Shown here piece after piece: positions 7,697 to 16,069 of a stretch of 64,000 nucleotides of DNA. The stretch is from Sinorhizobium americanum (GTDB taxonomy: Bacteria > Pseudomonadota > Alphaproteobacteria > Rhizobiales > Rhizobiaceae). The position numbers were made by a program, and so were the translations under genes. The number at the start of each line of letters is the position of its first letter. Positions within the stretch are counted from its first letter, which is position 1. Under the pieces are notes generated by a model that searched no databases, had not been told where the DNA came from, and saw nothing but the letters and a program-made list of their open reading frames with translations. The stretch lies in the NCBI RefSeq assembly GCF_001651855.1, contig NZ_LNQC01000044.1:62001-126000 (forward strand), in the 5' to 3' direction.

Positions 7697-9523
7697 GTGA
7701 TCTTGACGGGGGCGGGCTATCACCTCAGGACGTTCGGAGAATTGCGGCTGATCGATGCGGCTGGCGACGCTGTCGCGTGTCCGGAGCGCGGCCTATTGAT
7801 CCTCGCCTACCTCTCGGCATCCGGACAAAAGGTCGCTACCCGCGACAAGCTCGCGACCATGGTCTGGCCGGACAGGGAAAAGAGCGTCGCGTTCAAAAAC
7901 CTGCGCTCGACATTATGGCGCATGCAGCACCTGGTGACGCCCGCGGGTGCGATTCTGTCTGCCACGGAGACGCAGGTGGCGCTGGGGCCGTTGTCCTGCG
8001 ACGTCTCCGATTTCGAGAGCGTAGAGGGCTCGGAAGAGAGCTTCCGCAATGCCCTCTCGCTCTGGCGCGATACGTTCCTGTCGTCGGCGGATCTGCCGTC
8101 CGGGCGCTATGCAAGCTGGGTGATGGAAAAGCGGCGCGGTTTCACGGAGGTGCTGCGCAGTGCACTCATCGAGGCGGAACGACGGTCGGCGGACCGGTCT
8201 ACGTTGCGCGCCGCCTGTGCGCATCTGCTGGAACTCGACCCCTCGGATGGAGCCGTTCGCGAGATCCTCCAGCGCGTCTGCCACGGCCAGTTGCTGAGAG
8301 TCAGGGCGCCGACCGAGGCAACTTTGCAGCAAGGCGAATTCTCTGAATGGGGGACGCAAGCGGGCGGGTCGGAAACCGTGCGTTTGCCGCGTGTCGCGCT
8401 GCTTCCGCCAGCCGCCTTCGGCAGCGATCCGATGCTCCATGCCGTCAGCGTGGCGGTGATCGAGGACATAACCATCGGGCTCTGTTCGCTGCGGTCGATG
8501 ACGGTCGTCGCACCCTATACCGCCGAGCGCATCCGAGAAGCGGCGGACAAGGCGGCGTTTCTCGAGCGGCACGGCGTCACCTACGCGCTCGATTGCCGCA
8601 TGTCGGACCAGGGGCTCTTCACGCAGCTCATTTTCCTGCCCACCGACCAGATCGTCTGGGCCGATCGCTTTCCAATCTCGCCCGCGGGCCTCGTCAAGCA
8701 GCGGCAGGATATCGCCTACCATGTTGCCCGGGCGGTGACGGAGCAGGTGGAGACGAGACAGGCAGACCACTTCGATTTCGTGACGCATCCGGAGGCTTAC
8801 TATGCCTATCTCGGGGGATTGCGACATCTTTCCGGACTCGGCCTCCCGGATGTTCGCAGGGCGCGCCGCGATTTCCGCGAGGCATTGAAGTATAGGCAGG
8901 ACTTTGCACCGGCGCTGAGCGGCATTGCCCGAACCTACGTCAATGAATGGCTTCTAACCGCCCGCGGCGACAATGACCTCCTTTTGACAGCGGAGCGCCA
9001 TGTGAAGGACGCCATTGCGAGCAACGATCATCTCCCTGCGGCTCACCGCGAAGCAGGGGTCGTAAAACTCTACCAAGGCGATCTGGACGAAAGCCTTGAT
9101 TCCCTCGACCGGGCAGAGCAGTTAGGCCCGCACTATGCCGACGTTCTTTACAGCCACGCGGATACGCTGGTCCACGTCGCGCGTCCGGCCGAAGCTCTTG
9201 ACAAGCTCGGTAAGGCGCTGGCGCTCAATCCACTAGCACCGGATGCCTATCTGTGGAGTGCCGCGGGTGCCAGCTATTTCCTAGGACAGTACGAGGAGTG
9301 CATCGGTTTCGTTCAAAGGATGAAGGACAAGACGCCGGCTGACAGAATCGTCGCTGCAAGTTGGGCGATGCTTGGCGACCGAAAGAAGGCGCGGCAGCAC
9401 AGGATGCGGGCTTTGAAGGCAAACCCGTCTTTCGACTTGGACAAATGGTTGGCCGTCGTTCCGATGAAGGAGCAATGGCAGAAAGATCTTTATCGAGAAG
9501 GGCTGAAGAAGGCGGGCTTTTAA
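7697..9523 (+). CDS. SARP-like winged-helix regulator with TolB-like and TPR domains
   Basis: 608 aa. An OmpR/SARP-type winged helix spans about residues 5-95 (HLRTFGELRLI ... WPDREKSVAFKNLRSTLWRM), followed by a bacterial transcriptional-activation-like helical region to about 200. Residues about 230-350 resemble the TolB/FlgO-like module found between DNA-binding and TPR parts of many alphaproteobacterial adenylate-cyclase-like regulators (VALLPP ... VIEDITIGLCSL ... QIVWADRF). TPR-like helices fill the C-terminus. The start is GTG 7697, one base after the XRE stop; a TTG at 7703 is an alternative. It likely activates the YcaO genes just downstream, but the target is inferred from position only. 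Confidence 0.82.
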   Translation: MILTGAGYHLRTFGELRLIDAAGDAVACPERGLLILAYLSASGQKVATRDKLATMVWPDREKSVAFKNLRSTLWRMQHLVTPAGAILSATETQVALGPLSCDVSDFESVEGSEESFRNALSLWRDTFLSSADLPSGRYASWVMEKRRGFTEVLRSALIEAERRSADRSTLRAACAHLLELDPSDGAVREILQRVCHGQLLRVRAPTEATLQQGEFSEWGTQAGGSETVRLPRVALLPPAAFGSDPMLHAVSVAVIEDITIGLCSLRSMTVVAPYTAERIREAADKAAFLERHGVTYALDCRMSDQGLFTQLIFLPTDQIVWADRFPISPAGLVKQRQDIAYHVARAVTEQVETRQADHFDFVTHPEAYYAYLGGLRHLSGLGLPDVRRARRDFREALKYRQDFAPALSGIARTYVNEWLLTARGDNDLLLTAERHVKDAIASNDHLPAAHREAGVVKLYQGDLDESLDSLDRAEQLGPHYADVLYSHADTLVHVARPAEALDKLGKALALNPLAPDAYLWSAAGASYFLGQYEECIGFVQRMKDKTPADRIVAASWAMLGDRKKARQHRMRALKANPSFDLDKWLAVVPMKEQWQKDLYREGLKKAGF

Positions 9524-9542
9524 CCGGGGCTTAGGGGGGAAT

Positions 9543-9767
9543 ATGGCCAAAGTCGTTGTGATCGGGATTCCGGGTGAGCCGGGCCTTTGGGTGGCAGATC
9601 TTGGAAACAGAACAGTCACGCCGCTTGACTCGGTGACGGGCGATCTGGCGATCGTGAACGGGTTCCGAAAGCCAGGTGCCGTCATCGCCAAGAATGTCGA
9701 TCTCGCGGTGGCCGTATCGTCGATCGATGATGTCTTTGCGGGCCACTTTGACGGCGACCGAACCTGA
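9543..9767 (+). CDS. 74-aa protein upstream of YcaO gene, unknown function
   Basis: Starts at ATG 9543 with an AGGGGGG-type ribosome site just ahead, 19 bp after the SARP regulator. The protein is small, mostly hydrophobic/beta-like (MAKVVVIGIPGEPGLWVADL ... FAGHFDGDRT), has no cysteine, no signal peptide and no membrane segment. Its end overlaps the likely YcaO start by 38 bp in another frame, which suggests coupled translation. It could be a partner or recognition protein of the YcaO enzyme or, less likely, its substrate. I do not recognise a family. Confidence 0.65.
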   Translation: MAKVVVIGIPGEPGLWVADLGNRTVTPLDSVTGDLAIVNGFRKPGAVIAKNVDLAVAVSSIDDVFAGHFDGDRT

Positions 9768-10968
9768 CATTGTAGGTTTGGCGAACCTTGGCGATGGCCA
9801 TTCCGACCGGTCGTGCACGCCGGACGAAACTTTTCATCGCGTCCGGCCCTTCCTTGCCGCCTTCGGCGTGACGCGGGTCGCCCGGCACACGGGGCTCGAC
9901 AAGGTCGGCATCCCGGTCTGGTGCGTCTATACGCCGAATTCCCGGTCGATCGTCGTCGCCCAGGGTAAGGGGCTGACAGACGCGGATGCGCGGGCATCCG
10001 CGGTCATGGAGGGGCTGGAGCGGGCAGTCGCCGGCGAGCCGGACGTGGACGCGATCGCGGAGACGCCGAACAATCTGCGTGCCTCCGGCCGCGCATTCGA
10101 TTGCCTCCGCGCTCTGATCGCGGCGGGTCGAGACGATATCCGGCCGAACGAGGCAATAGAATGGGTCGGCGGCACCGATCTGATCTCCGGCCACGACCTC
10201 CTCGTGCCGCTCGAAGCGGTGCGCCTCGACCGTACGAGGCCTTCGCGTTTCTGGATGTCGTCGGACGGGCTGGCATCGGGCAATAACATGCCGGAGGCAA
10301 TCCTGCACGGCCTGCTGGAGCGGGTCGAGCGCGACGCGCATGTTCTCTGGCGCGTGTCCGGCGAGGAGGCCCGCCACCGGGCATGCGTCGCCCCCGAGGA
10401 TCTTGACGACCCGGCACTCGACGTGCTCGTCGACCGCATCCGGGCGGCGGAGCTCGAATTGCGCCTTTTCGACATCACCAGCGACACCGGCATCCCGTGC
10501 TTCCTCGCGCTTCTCGGCCCGCGCGGCACGGCGACCGCCGGCAATCTTCGCTTCGTCGAGGTGACGAGCGGTTGCGGCGCGCATCCGTCCGCCGTCCAGG
10601 CTGCGGTCCGCGCGGTGACGGAAGCGGCGCAGTCGCGGCTCACCTATATCGGCGGCGCCCGCGACGACGTCTATGCCGAGACCTTCAGCCGGCCATTGCC
10701 GGAGTCGACGCGGCGCGCCTTTCTGGCAACGCCGCGGCCGATAACGACGCCGGTCGCTCGCACCGGCGCGCCGGTCGAGACCTTGCTGAGGCACACCATC
10801 TCCAGCGTGCGGGAGGTCGGCGTGCGGTCTGTCATCGTGGTTAGGCTCTCTCGTGACGATCTGCCCTTCGCCGTCGTCAAAGTGCTGGTGACGGACCTCG
10901 AGACTCCCGACGGCGAGCGAGCGCGCCGCTTCGGGTCGCGTGCGCTGTCGAAAGCAATTTCGTCGTGA
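9730..10968 (+). CDS. YcaO-domain protein (ATP-dependent amide-activating enzyme family)
   Basis: 412 aa from ATG 9730, overlapping the upstream 74-aa gene; a TTG at 9778, after that gene's stop, is possible. YcaO enzymes use ATP to activate backbone amides, making azolines, amidines or thioamides in peptides and proteins. Family features seen: SVAQGKG-like segment (VVAQGKGLTDADARASAVMEGLERAVAGE, about 75-105), LLERVERDAHVLW near 200, TEAAQSRLTYIGGARDD near 300, and a C-terminal LPFAVVKVLVTDLETP. This organisation is like the stand-alone/TfuA-associated YcaO proteins of rhizobia, but no TfuA gene is adjacent. It does not look like the methylthiotransferase-accessory E. coli YcaO. The substrate is unknown. 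Confidence 0.88.
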   Translation: MSLRATLTATEPDIVGLANLGDGHSDRSCTPDETFHRVRPFLAAFGVTRVARHTGLDKVGIPVWCVYTPNSRSIVVAQGKGLTDADARASAVMEGLERAVAGEPDVDAIAETPNNLRASGRAFDCLRALIAAGRDDIRPNEAIEWVGGTDLISGHDLLVPLEAVRLDRTRPSRFWMSSDGLASGNNMPEAILHGLLERVERDAHVLWRVSGEEARHRACVAPEDLDDPALDVLVDRIRAAELELRLFDITSDTGIPCFLALLGPRGTATAGNLRFVEVTSGCGAHPSAVQAAVRAVTEAAQSRLTYIGGARDDVYAETFSRPLPESTRRAFLATPRPITTPVARTGAPVETLLRHTISSVREVGVRSVIVVRLSRDDLPFAVVKVLVTDLETPDGERARRFGSRALSKAISS

Positions 10969-11165
10969 GGCCGCGCCGCGCCCGAAGCTTTCTGTGCCAA
11001 ATGGAACTGCAAGGGACGGGCGAGCGCGCGTAAATTACCTGGGCGCGGATTGGCGAAACGATCGCGTAACACCACTGAAGGGTGTGCAACGCTCGTGCAA
11101 CGCGCGCGAACGGGAAATTCCTTTATAGTCCCTTCGCGAGGGTAGTACAGGCTATGGGGGTTCGA

Positions 11166-11387
11166 ATGACTAACTCTGTCTCGGTATCAGCCGACCATGA
11201 AGCGGAACTTGCGAGCATTACCAGAATGCTGGCCCATATCCGCGACAGCGCCCGCGCCTTAGACGCGCAGGCGCTGGAGTATTGCATCGATATGGCGCTT
11301 CAGGCTGTCACCAGCGAATTGCGCGATCGGCGTGAGTTTGCAGCCGCAGGAGCCGATCTGGGGGGCGGGATTCGCCTGCTGCAGTGA
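11166..11387 (+). CDS. small conserved-looking protein, 73 aa, unknown function
   Basis: Begins at ATG 11166 (MTNSVSVSADHEAELASITRM) after a GGGGG at 11157-11161; a longer in-frame start at 11082 adds a low-quality leader. Predicted to be a short helical protein (ITRMLAHIRDSARALDAQALEYCIDMALQAVTSEL) without membrane segment or metal motif. It stands about 200 bp after ycaO with its own upstream space, so it is probably a separate unit. I do not recognise a family. Confidence 0.6.
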   Translation: MTNSVSVSADHEAELASITRMLAHIRDSARALDAQALEYCIDMALQAVTSELRDRREFAAAGADLGGGIRLLQ

Positions 11388-11581
11388 GCATCCCTGCGGA
11401 TTCCTTTTGGCAGTAGTGTCTTTCACAGGGATTCAGCAGCGCTGCCTTCGCGGCGCGTTTAGCCCAGGACTGGCTGGCTTGCTTCTTGTGGCAGCACGGA
11501 AATGACGGCCGGTGAGGCCGGCAGGCTGCGGTCGCGTCCTGTGGCGTCTGATAGAAGACACGGCGCCGGAGTCGCCCACCG

Positions 11582-12376
11582 CTACCGGTCGAGTTCCGGA
11601 TAGACCCTGTCGAGAAAGCCTGGCCGGAGTTTTTCACCGATCATGCAATCTGCCGCCGTCTCGCCCGCCGCGAAGCTGAGCGTGGGGGGAGGGGTCACCC
11701 CGCTCACCTCGAGAATCAGCTTCTGCCGGATCGCGATTGCGAAATCCTCCGCCTCGTGCACCGGAAGAACGAAGGAGCCGGGCCCGCCGATCACGCATTC
11801 CGCATAGTACTGATCCAGCGGACCAGTCGACACGGAAGGGCGGATCAAGATCGAGAGCCCATTGATGACAATGCCCCGCGCAACGGCGTCGTTGCGGGCA
11901 GGGGCGACGGGCGGGCCGGTATTGTTCGGGCCATCGCCGGAAATGTCGATGACGCGGCGCACGCCCGAAAAGGCATTGGTGTCTATCAGGCTCGTGCCGA
12001 AGATGATCGCGTTCGAAATCGAGGTGCCGCGCCGCGTTCCGATCGGTCGGGCTTCGATCTTTGCCGCGAAGGCGTCGGCATCCTCGGCACCTTCGATCAC
12101 CTGCCAGGTGACGACAGAAGCCTCGTTCACCATGCCCGCCCATTCGAAATAGCCGATGGCAATGCGGCCGAGATATCCCCCTTTCACAGCGTTGATGAAA
12201 TCCGGGTGCCGGAGCGCCTGCACATAGCCGGAACGCTGCACCCGCGCTTCCTCCATGTCCATCGAGCCGGACATGTCGACAGCGAGAACCAGCTCCACAT
12301 CGACATTCGGGGGCGTGGCAGCCGTCTGCATCGGGCTGCCACTGAGTGCCATGATCAATGCCAGCATGCTCAACAT
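11582..12376 (-). CDS. secreted von Willebrand factor A-like protein (DUF1194)
   Basis: 264 aa from ATG 12376; a TTG at 12388 would add four residues. The first 25 residues are hydrophobic and look like a signal peptide (ALIMALSGSPMQTAATPP). The mature part opens with VELVLAVDMSGSMD, the DxSxS metal-ion-dependent adhesion motif of VWA domains, followed by TSISNAIIFG and VIDISGDGPNNTG. This pattern is that of DUF1194 proteins, exported alphaproteobacterial VWA proteins of unknown role. It converges with the small + gene on its left and stands alone. Confidence 0.85.
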   Translation of the reverse strand: MLSMLALIMALSGSPMQTAATPPNVDVELVLAVDMSGSMDMEEARVQRSGYVQALRHPDFINAVKGGYLGRIAIGYFEWAGMVNEASVVTWQVIEGAEDADAFAAKIEARPIGTRRGTSISNAIIFGTSLIDTNAFSGVRRVIDISGDGPNNTGPPVAPARNDAVARGIVINGLSILIRPSVSTGPLDQYYAECVIGGPGSFVLPVHEAEDFAIAIRQKLILEVSGVTPPPTLSFAAGETAADCMIGEKLRPGFLDRVYPELDR

Positions 12377-12619
12377 CGCATCCGCCAATCGTCATGATCT
12401 ACAGTCGGTTTTCCGAGCCCGCGTCTCGAGAACGCCGGGCTTCAAGACAGAATGTACCACAGGATTGCAGATCGGCGACTGTCGCCGTCGGGCATGATCT
12501 CAATATTATTTGATTGCGGCGCCTGCGAGGGAAGCGCGGCTTGAAGAGTCACCTTGAAAGAAGGGGACCAATCCGCGTTTTGCAGCGATGCGCCGGGTCG
12601 CCTTGCACCCAATCTGGCC

Positions 12620-13948
12620 ATGATCGCCCAGCAGAACCTCGTCATGCTTCACTTTCCGGACAAGGACATCGCCCTCATCGATCGGCTGCAGCGCGCCGCC
12701 TTCGACTACTTCCTTGATTACAGCAATCCGCGAACGGGACTCGTCGCCGACACCTCGCGGGAGGGATCTCCGTCGAGTATCGCAGCCACCGGCTTCGGGC
12801 TGTCCTGCTATCCGGTTGCCGTTGAGCGCGGCTGGATGCGGCGGACGGATGCGGCCCACCGCGTGCTGACGACCTTGCGCTTTCTTGATGGCAGCCGGCA
12901 GGGAAGCGACGGGCTCGCAACGGGATATCGCGGCTTCTACTTCCATTTTCTGGACATGCGAACGGGCGAGCGCGCCTGGAACAGCGAACTCTCGACCATC
13001 GACACGGCGCTCCTTCTGGCGGGCGCGCTGACGGCCGCGGCCTATTTCTCGGGGCCATATCCGAGCGAAACGGAAATGCGCAGTCTTGCAGCGCGACTAT
13101 ATGAGCGGGCGGATTGGGCCTGGGCGCTCAACCGCGGCGAGACGGTGACGATGGGATGGAGGCCCCCGGGACGTTTCCTGAAGCACCGTTGGTGTGGCTA
13201 TAGCGAGGCGCTGCTTCTCTATGTCCTGGCGCTCGGCTCGACGAACCGACCCATCGCGCCGGAGAACTACGGCGCCTATTCGGCCGCGCACGAATGGCTG
13301 GCGATTGGTGGCGTGCCGCACCTGCACGCTGGCGCTCTGTTCATCCATCTCTTTCCCCATGCCTGGATCGACTTCCGGGGCATAGGTGACGTGGGAATGC
13401 GGGCGGCAGGCAGCGACCATTTTGCGAACAGCTGCCGGGCGATCGCACTTCAGCGCGCGTATGCGGACGAAAACCCTCGCGGCTTTATGGGCTATTGTCG
13501 CAACCTTTGGGGCTTCAGCGCCTGCCATGCGCCGAGGGGCTGGCTGCAACTGCGTGACGGCCGGCGGCAAAAGCTCCTGGGCTATGCGGCGCGGGGCGCT
13601 CCTTTCGGTGCCGATGACGGCACGCTGGTCCCTTGGGCGCCGCTTGCCGCGATGCCTTTCGCGCCGGATGACTGCCTCGATAGCCTTTCCCATCTGCTGG
13701 CGCACTATCCTGCACTGCTACGCGGCTGCCGCTTTCCCGGCGGCTTCAACCCGAGCCTGCCGGGCGAGGGGCGCGAGGGCTGGGTCGATGACAGGATTGT
13801 CGGGCTTGACCAGGGGCTGTCCGTCATGATGATCGAGAACTGGAGAAGCGGCCTCATCTGGGACCTGACGCGAAGCGTCCCAGGCTTCAGCCGTGGGCTG
13901 AAAAGGGCAGGCTTCGAAGGCGGCTGGCTGGCATCCGGCGCGGCTTAA
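12620..13948 (+). CDS. glucoamylase-like family protein (cyclic-glucan-synthase C-terminal-like)
   Basis: About 442 aa from ATG 12620. The start is uncertain: TTG 12554 and ATG 12644 are in frame and none has a good ribosome site. The body (LQRAAFDYFLDYSNPRTGLVADTS ... SIAATGFGLSCYPVAVERGWM ... NSELSTIDTALLLAGALTAA ... IENWRSGLIWDL) matches the (alpha/alpha)6 glucoamylase-like domain PF10091, also found at the C-terminus of cyclic beta-1,2-glucan synthases (NdvB/ChvB). These stand-alone versions are thought to act on beta-glucans. No signal peptide is apparent. Its TAA stop overlaps the ATG of the next gene, so the two are cotranslated. Confidence 0.85.
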   Translation: MIAQQNLVMLHFPDKDIALIDRLQRAAFDYFLDYSNPRTGLVADTSREGSPSSIAATGFGLSCYPVAVERGWMRRTDAAHRVLTTLRFLDGSRQGSDGLATGYRGFYFHFLDMRTGERAWNSELSTIDTALLLAGALTAAAYFSGPYPSETEMRSLAARLYERADWAWALNRGETVTMGWRPPGRFLKHRWCGYSEALLLYVLALGSTNRPIAPENYGAYSAAHEWLAIGGVPHLHAGALFIHLFPHAWIDFRGIGDVGMRAAGSDHFANSCRAIALQRAYADENPRGFMGYCRNLWGFSACHAPRGWLQLRDGRRQKLLGYAARGAPFGADDGTLVPWAPLAAMPFAPDDCLDSLSHLLAHYPALLRGCRFPGGFNPSLPGEGREGWVDDRIVGLDQGLSVMMIENWRSGLIWDLTRSVPGFSRGLKRAGFEGGWLASGAA

Positions 13949-14793
13949 TGGGATGGAGCATGGGGCAGGGGCATCGGGTGAGCGCGGCGGTGAAAGAGGC
14001 AGCGGCCGCGATCGAATGGCTTGTGGTCTCCGTTCCCGAGGTCGACTGTTCGGTCGCGACCTCTGACGCACATTTCCATTCGCCAGACGCTTTCTGGTCG
14101 GAGCCGGCAAACCTCGAGGCCTGCCTGGCCTATCAGGACCGTTTCGCGTCCGGCATGGACGACAAGGTTCGAGCGGCGCACCTGGTCGCCTTCTACAGCC
14201 ATCAGCTGAGCCTTGCGGCGGGCGCGATCTATCTTGTGAGCGGCGTTGTTCCGGTGGTCGCGGGCCTGCGTTTTGAAACCTATTTGCGTGAACACGACGG
14301 GCGGACGCTTGCCGCCGGCCGCTTTCATTTCCTCGTCGACCTTCCGCGGAGCGAGAGTGAGATCGAGCCGGACGAGCCGGCTCGACGCTTCCACGATGCC
14401 TTCGTTGCGCATCTGAAGCCGGTGATCGCGCTGCTGAAACGCCGCTGCAGCCTGTCGGCGCGCGCGCAATGGCGGCTGGCCGCGGACGGCCTCGCCGGCG
14501 CTTTCCTGGAGATCGGGCGGCGGCGGCAACGGGAGGACAGCGCGACGGAGCAGGCGCTGACGATCGTCAAACGGGCCCACTCGCCGCTTGCCTCGCGGCA
14601 GCTTCATTACGAAAGGATCGAAGCGGCCTGCGGTAGTGGGAGAGAGCTTCGCTCCAAGACCTACCGGATCCGCGGCGGCTGTTGCCTCTTCTACCGTGCT
14701 GAGGGCGGCAGCTACTGCGATACCTGCGTGCTGCTCGAGCCCGAACTTCGACGAGAGAGGCTGCGGGCCCACCTGCTCGAAAGCGAAGCGTGA
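13948..14793 (+). CDS. FhuF-like ferric (siderophore-iron) reductase
   Basis: 281 aa. FhuF proteins are cytoplasmic 2Fe-2S reductases that release iron from ferric siderophores. The C-terminal cluster motif is exact: C245-C246-x10-C257-x2-C260, the E. coli FhuF spacing. The N-terminal two-thirds has the HLVAFYSHQLSLAAGAIYLVSG-type helical region of the family. The ATG overlaps the stop of the glucoamylase-like gene by one base. No siderophore receptor or ABC genes are adjacent. It is a different protein from the second FhuF at 30628-31380 and has little obvious similarity outside the motif. Confidence 0.86.
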   Translation: MGWSMGQGHRVSAAVKEAAAAIEWLVVSVPEVDCSVATSDAHFHSPDAFWSEPANLEACLAYQDRFASGMDDKVRAAHLVAFYSHQLSLAAGAIYLVSGVVPVVAGLRFETYLREHDGRTLAAGRFHFLVDLPRSESEIEPDEPARRFHDAFVAHLKPVIALLKRRCSLSARAQWRLAADGLAGAFLEIGRRRQREDSATEQALTIVKRAHSPLASRQLHYERIEAACGSGRELRSKTYRIRGGCCLFYRAEGGSYCDTCVLLEPELRRERLRAHLLESEA

Positions 14794-14812
14794 GGCGCGG
14801 CCTGACCGCGGT

Positions 14813-14847
14813 CTTCTCCCCGCACGCGGCCCGCAGGCGGGGAGAAG
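14813..14847. terminator. inverted repeat between convergent genes, likely bidirectional terminator
   Basis: CTTCTCCCCGC (14813-14823) pairs perfectly with GCGGGGAGAAG (14837-14847) around a 13-base loop. It lies between the convergent FhuF-like and cbtA genes. The stem has the same core as the RIME-like repeats elsewhere in the window, so it may be a repeat fragment used as a terminator. There is no T-run. Confidence 0.55.
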
Positions 14848-14874
14848 GGACAAGCGGCGAAGGCGCGGGGCCGG

Positions 14875-15663
14875 TTAGTTCACCCGGAGAAACCGGTCGT
14901 TGATGAAACCGGAGACGATGCCGAGCACCAGCCAGAAGGCGAGCGTCGTCGCAAGCGCGGCGACGGCGAACTCGGCGCCGAGCACCGCCGGCACGTTGCT
15001 GGAGATGTCGGGTGGCTGCGGCGCACCATAAAGATGGGGAGCGGCGACAAGGACGAGACCTGCGAGCTTGGCGACGAGTTCCGGGCGGAGTGCCAACAGA
15101 TAGAGACCCACGGCCGAGAGCAGCACAGTTGCCCCCCACCAGAGCTGGCGGTCGCTAAGCTCGGCGGCGGGAAAGCCCGGCAGTTCCGGCGGCAGGCCGA
15201 CGGCCGGAAGCAGGTGCACGGCGAGCCAGCCGAAGGCGCCCCAGAGCGCGCCGTTGGCAAGCGTGATCGGGTAGCCGATCATCAGGCTGATGCCTGCAAG
15301 CAGCAACGAGAAGCCGGCGCCGGTGACCAGATTGGCGGCAAGCGTGCCGGAGAAGCGGCTCATGCCGAACATGATGCCGCCTTCCTCGTGTTCTTCGCCC
15401 TCATGGGCATAGGCGGGGGTGACCGGCGAAAGCGCGGCGAGCATCTCGCTCAAGGTCGGCGCGCCGCTCAGCGACGAATGCTGCTGATGATCCGTGGCCG
15501 CCGGCTGCTCGCCCGCGGGCTGCCCGGTTGCAGCCGGCGCTTCGCCTTCGAATTCTTCCGCGTGCAGGATGAGCGGCGTGACGCGCAATTCCTGGGCGCC
15601 GGTCATGAAGACGCCAGCGATCAGCCCGGCCACGACCGCGGCCAGAAGTGTCTTGACGATCAT
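14875..15663 (-). CDS. cbtA: CbtA cobalt transporter subunit
   Basis: 262 aa. CbtA is a multi-membrane-segment protein predicted to carry cobalt for cobalamin synthesis, found with CbtB under B12 riboswitches. The N-terminal segment MIVKTLLAAVVAGLIAGVFMTGAQ and at least four further hydrophobic segments are visible. A His/Glu-rich stretch (HEGEEHEEGG, near residue 90) lies just before the second membrane segment. GAGGATAATCGACA-ATG gives a fair ribosome site. cbtB lies upstream on the same strand with 178 bp between, longer than usual for this pair. Confidence 0.9.
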   Translation of the reverse strand: MIVKTLLAAVVAGLIAGVFMTGAQELRVTPLILHAEEFEGEAPAATGQPAGEQPAATDHQQHSSLSGAPTLSEMLAALSPVTPAYAHEGEEHEEGGIMFGMSRFSGTLAANLVTGAGFSLLLAGISLMIGYPITLANGALWGAFGWLAVHLLPAVGLPPELPGFPAAELSDRQLWWGATVLLSAVGLYLLALRPELVAKLAGLVLVAAPHLYGAPQPPDISSNVPAVLGAEFAVAALATTLAFWLVLGIVSGFINDRFLRVN

Positions 15664-15841
15664 TGTCGATTATCCTCAGCGGGCGTGGCCGCCTTGCGGT
15701 AAGCCCGGCCCGATTCCATGGACGCAAACCGGCGCTTGAACGCGCGGGCGCGTGCCAGACGCACGACGCGCGCTCCGAGCACCGGAGGGTCGATTGTTGT
15801 GTCGCTCGGCGTGGAACGCGGTATGCGCTCCATGACTTCGC

Positions 15842-16018
15842 TTAGTGGCAGGGGAAGCCGTAGGAATGGCGCGTGTCGTGTGCCGTGTCATGCAGCACGG
15901 CCGAATTCGCCAGGCCGGCGCCGAAGACGAGGAAGCCGCCGATCATGAGGGCGATGATGCCCGCGGTCAGACGGTCGCTGAGGGAGAGCGGAACGCTCGA
16001 AACTGTAGACGTAGCCAT
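15842..16018 (-). CDS. cbtB: CbtB cobalt transporter subunit
   Basis: 58 aa (MATSTVSSVPLSLSDRL ... HSYGFPCH). It has one membrane segment (about residues 18-40, AGIIALMIGGFLVFGAGLAN) and a C-terminal histidine-rich metal motif, VLHDTAHDTRHSYGFPCH, as in CbtB. ACGGAGG lies just before the ATG at 16018. It is the first gene after a cobalamin riboswitch, which independently supports the call. The gene is short and easily missed by length cut-offs. Confidence 0.92.
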   Translation of the reverse strand: MATSTVSSVPLSLSDRLTAGIIALMIGGFLVFGAGLANSAVLHDTAHDTRHSYGFPCH

Positions 16019-16069
16019 GACAACCTCCGTGATGGCAATGGGATATTCCCGTTGGGCACTATGCCCGCA

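Noticed and set aside
9543-9767. The 74-aa protein as a classic thiazole/oxazole precursor peptide
   Set aside because: No cysteine and no Ser/Thr/Gly-rich C-terminal core; it looks like a small globular protein.
15676-15841. Possible small gene between cbtB and cbtA on the minus strand
   Set aside because: The frame overlaps cbtB out of phase, is Arg/His-rich, and has no ribosome site or similarity to a known small protein.
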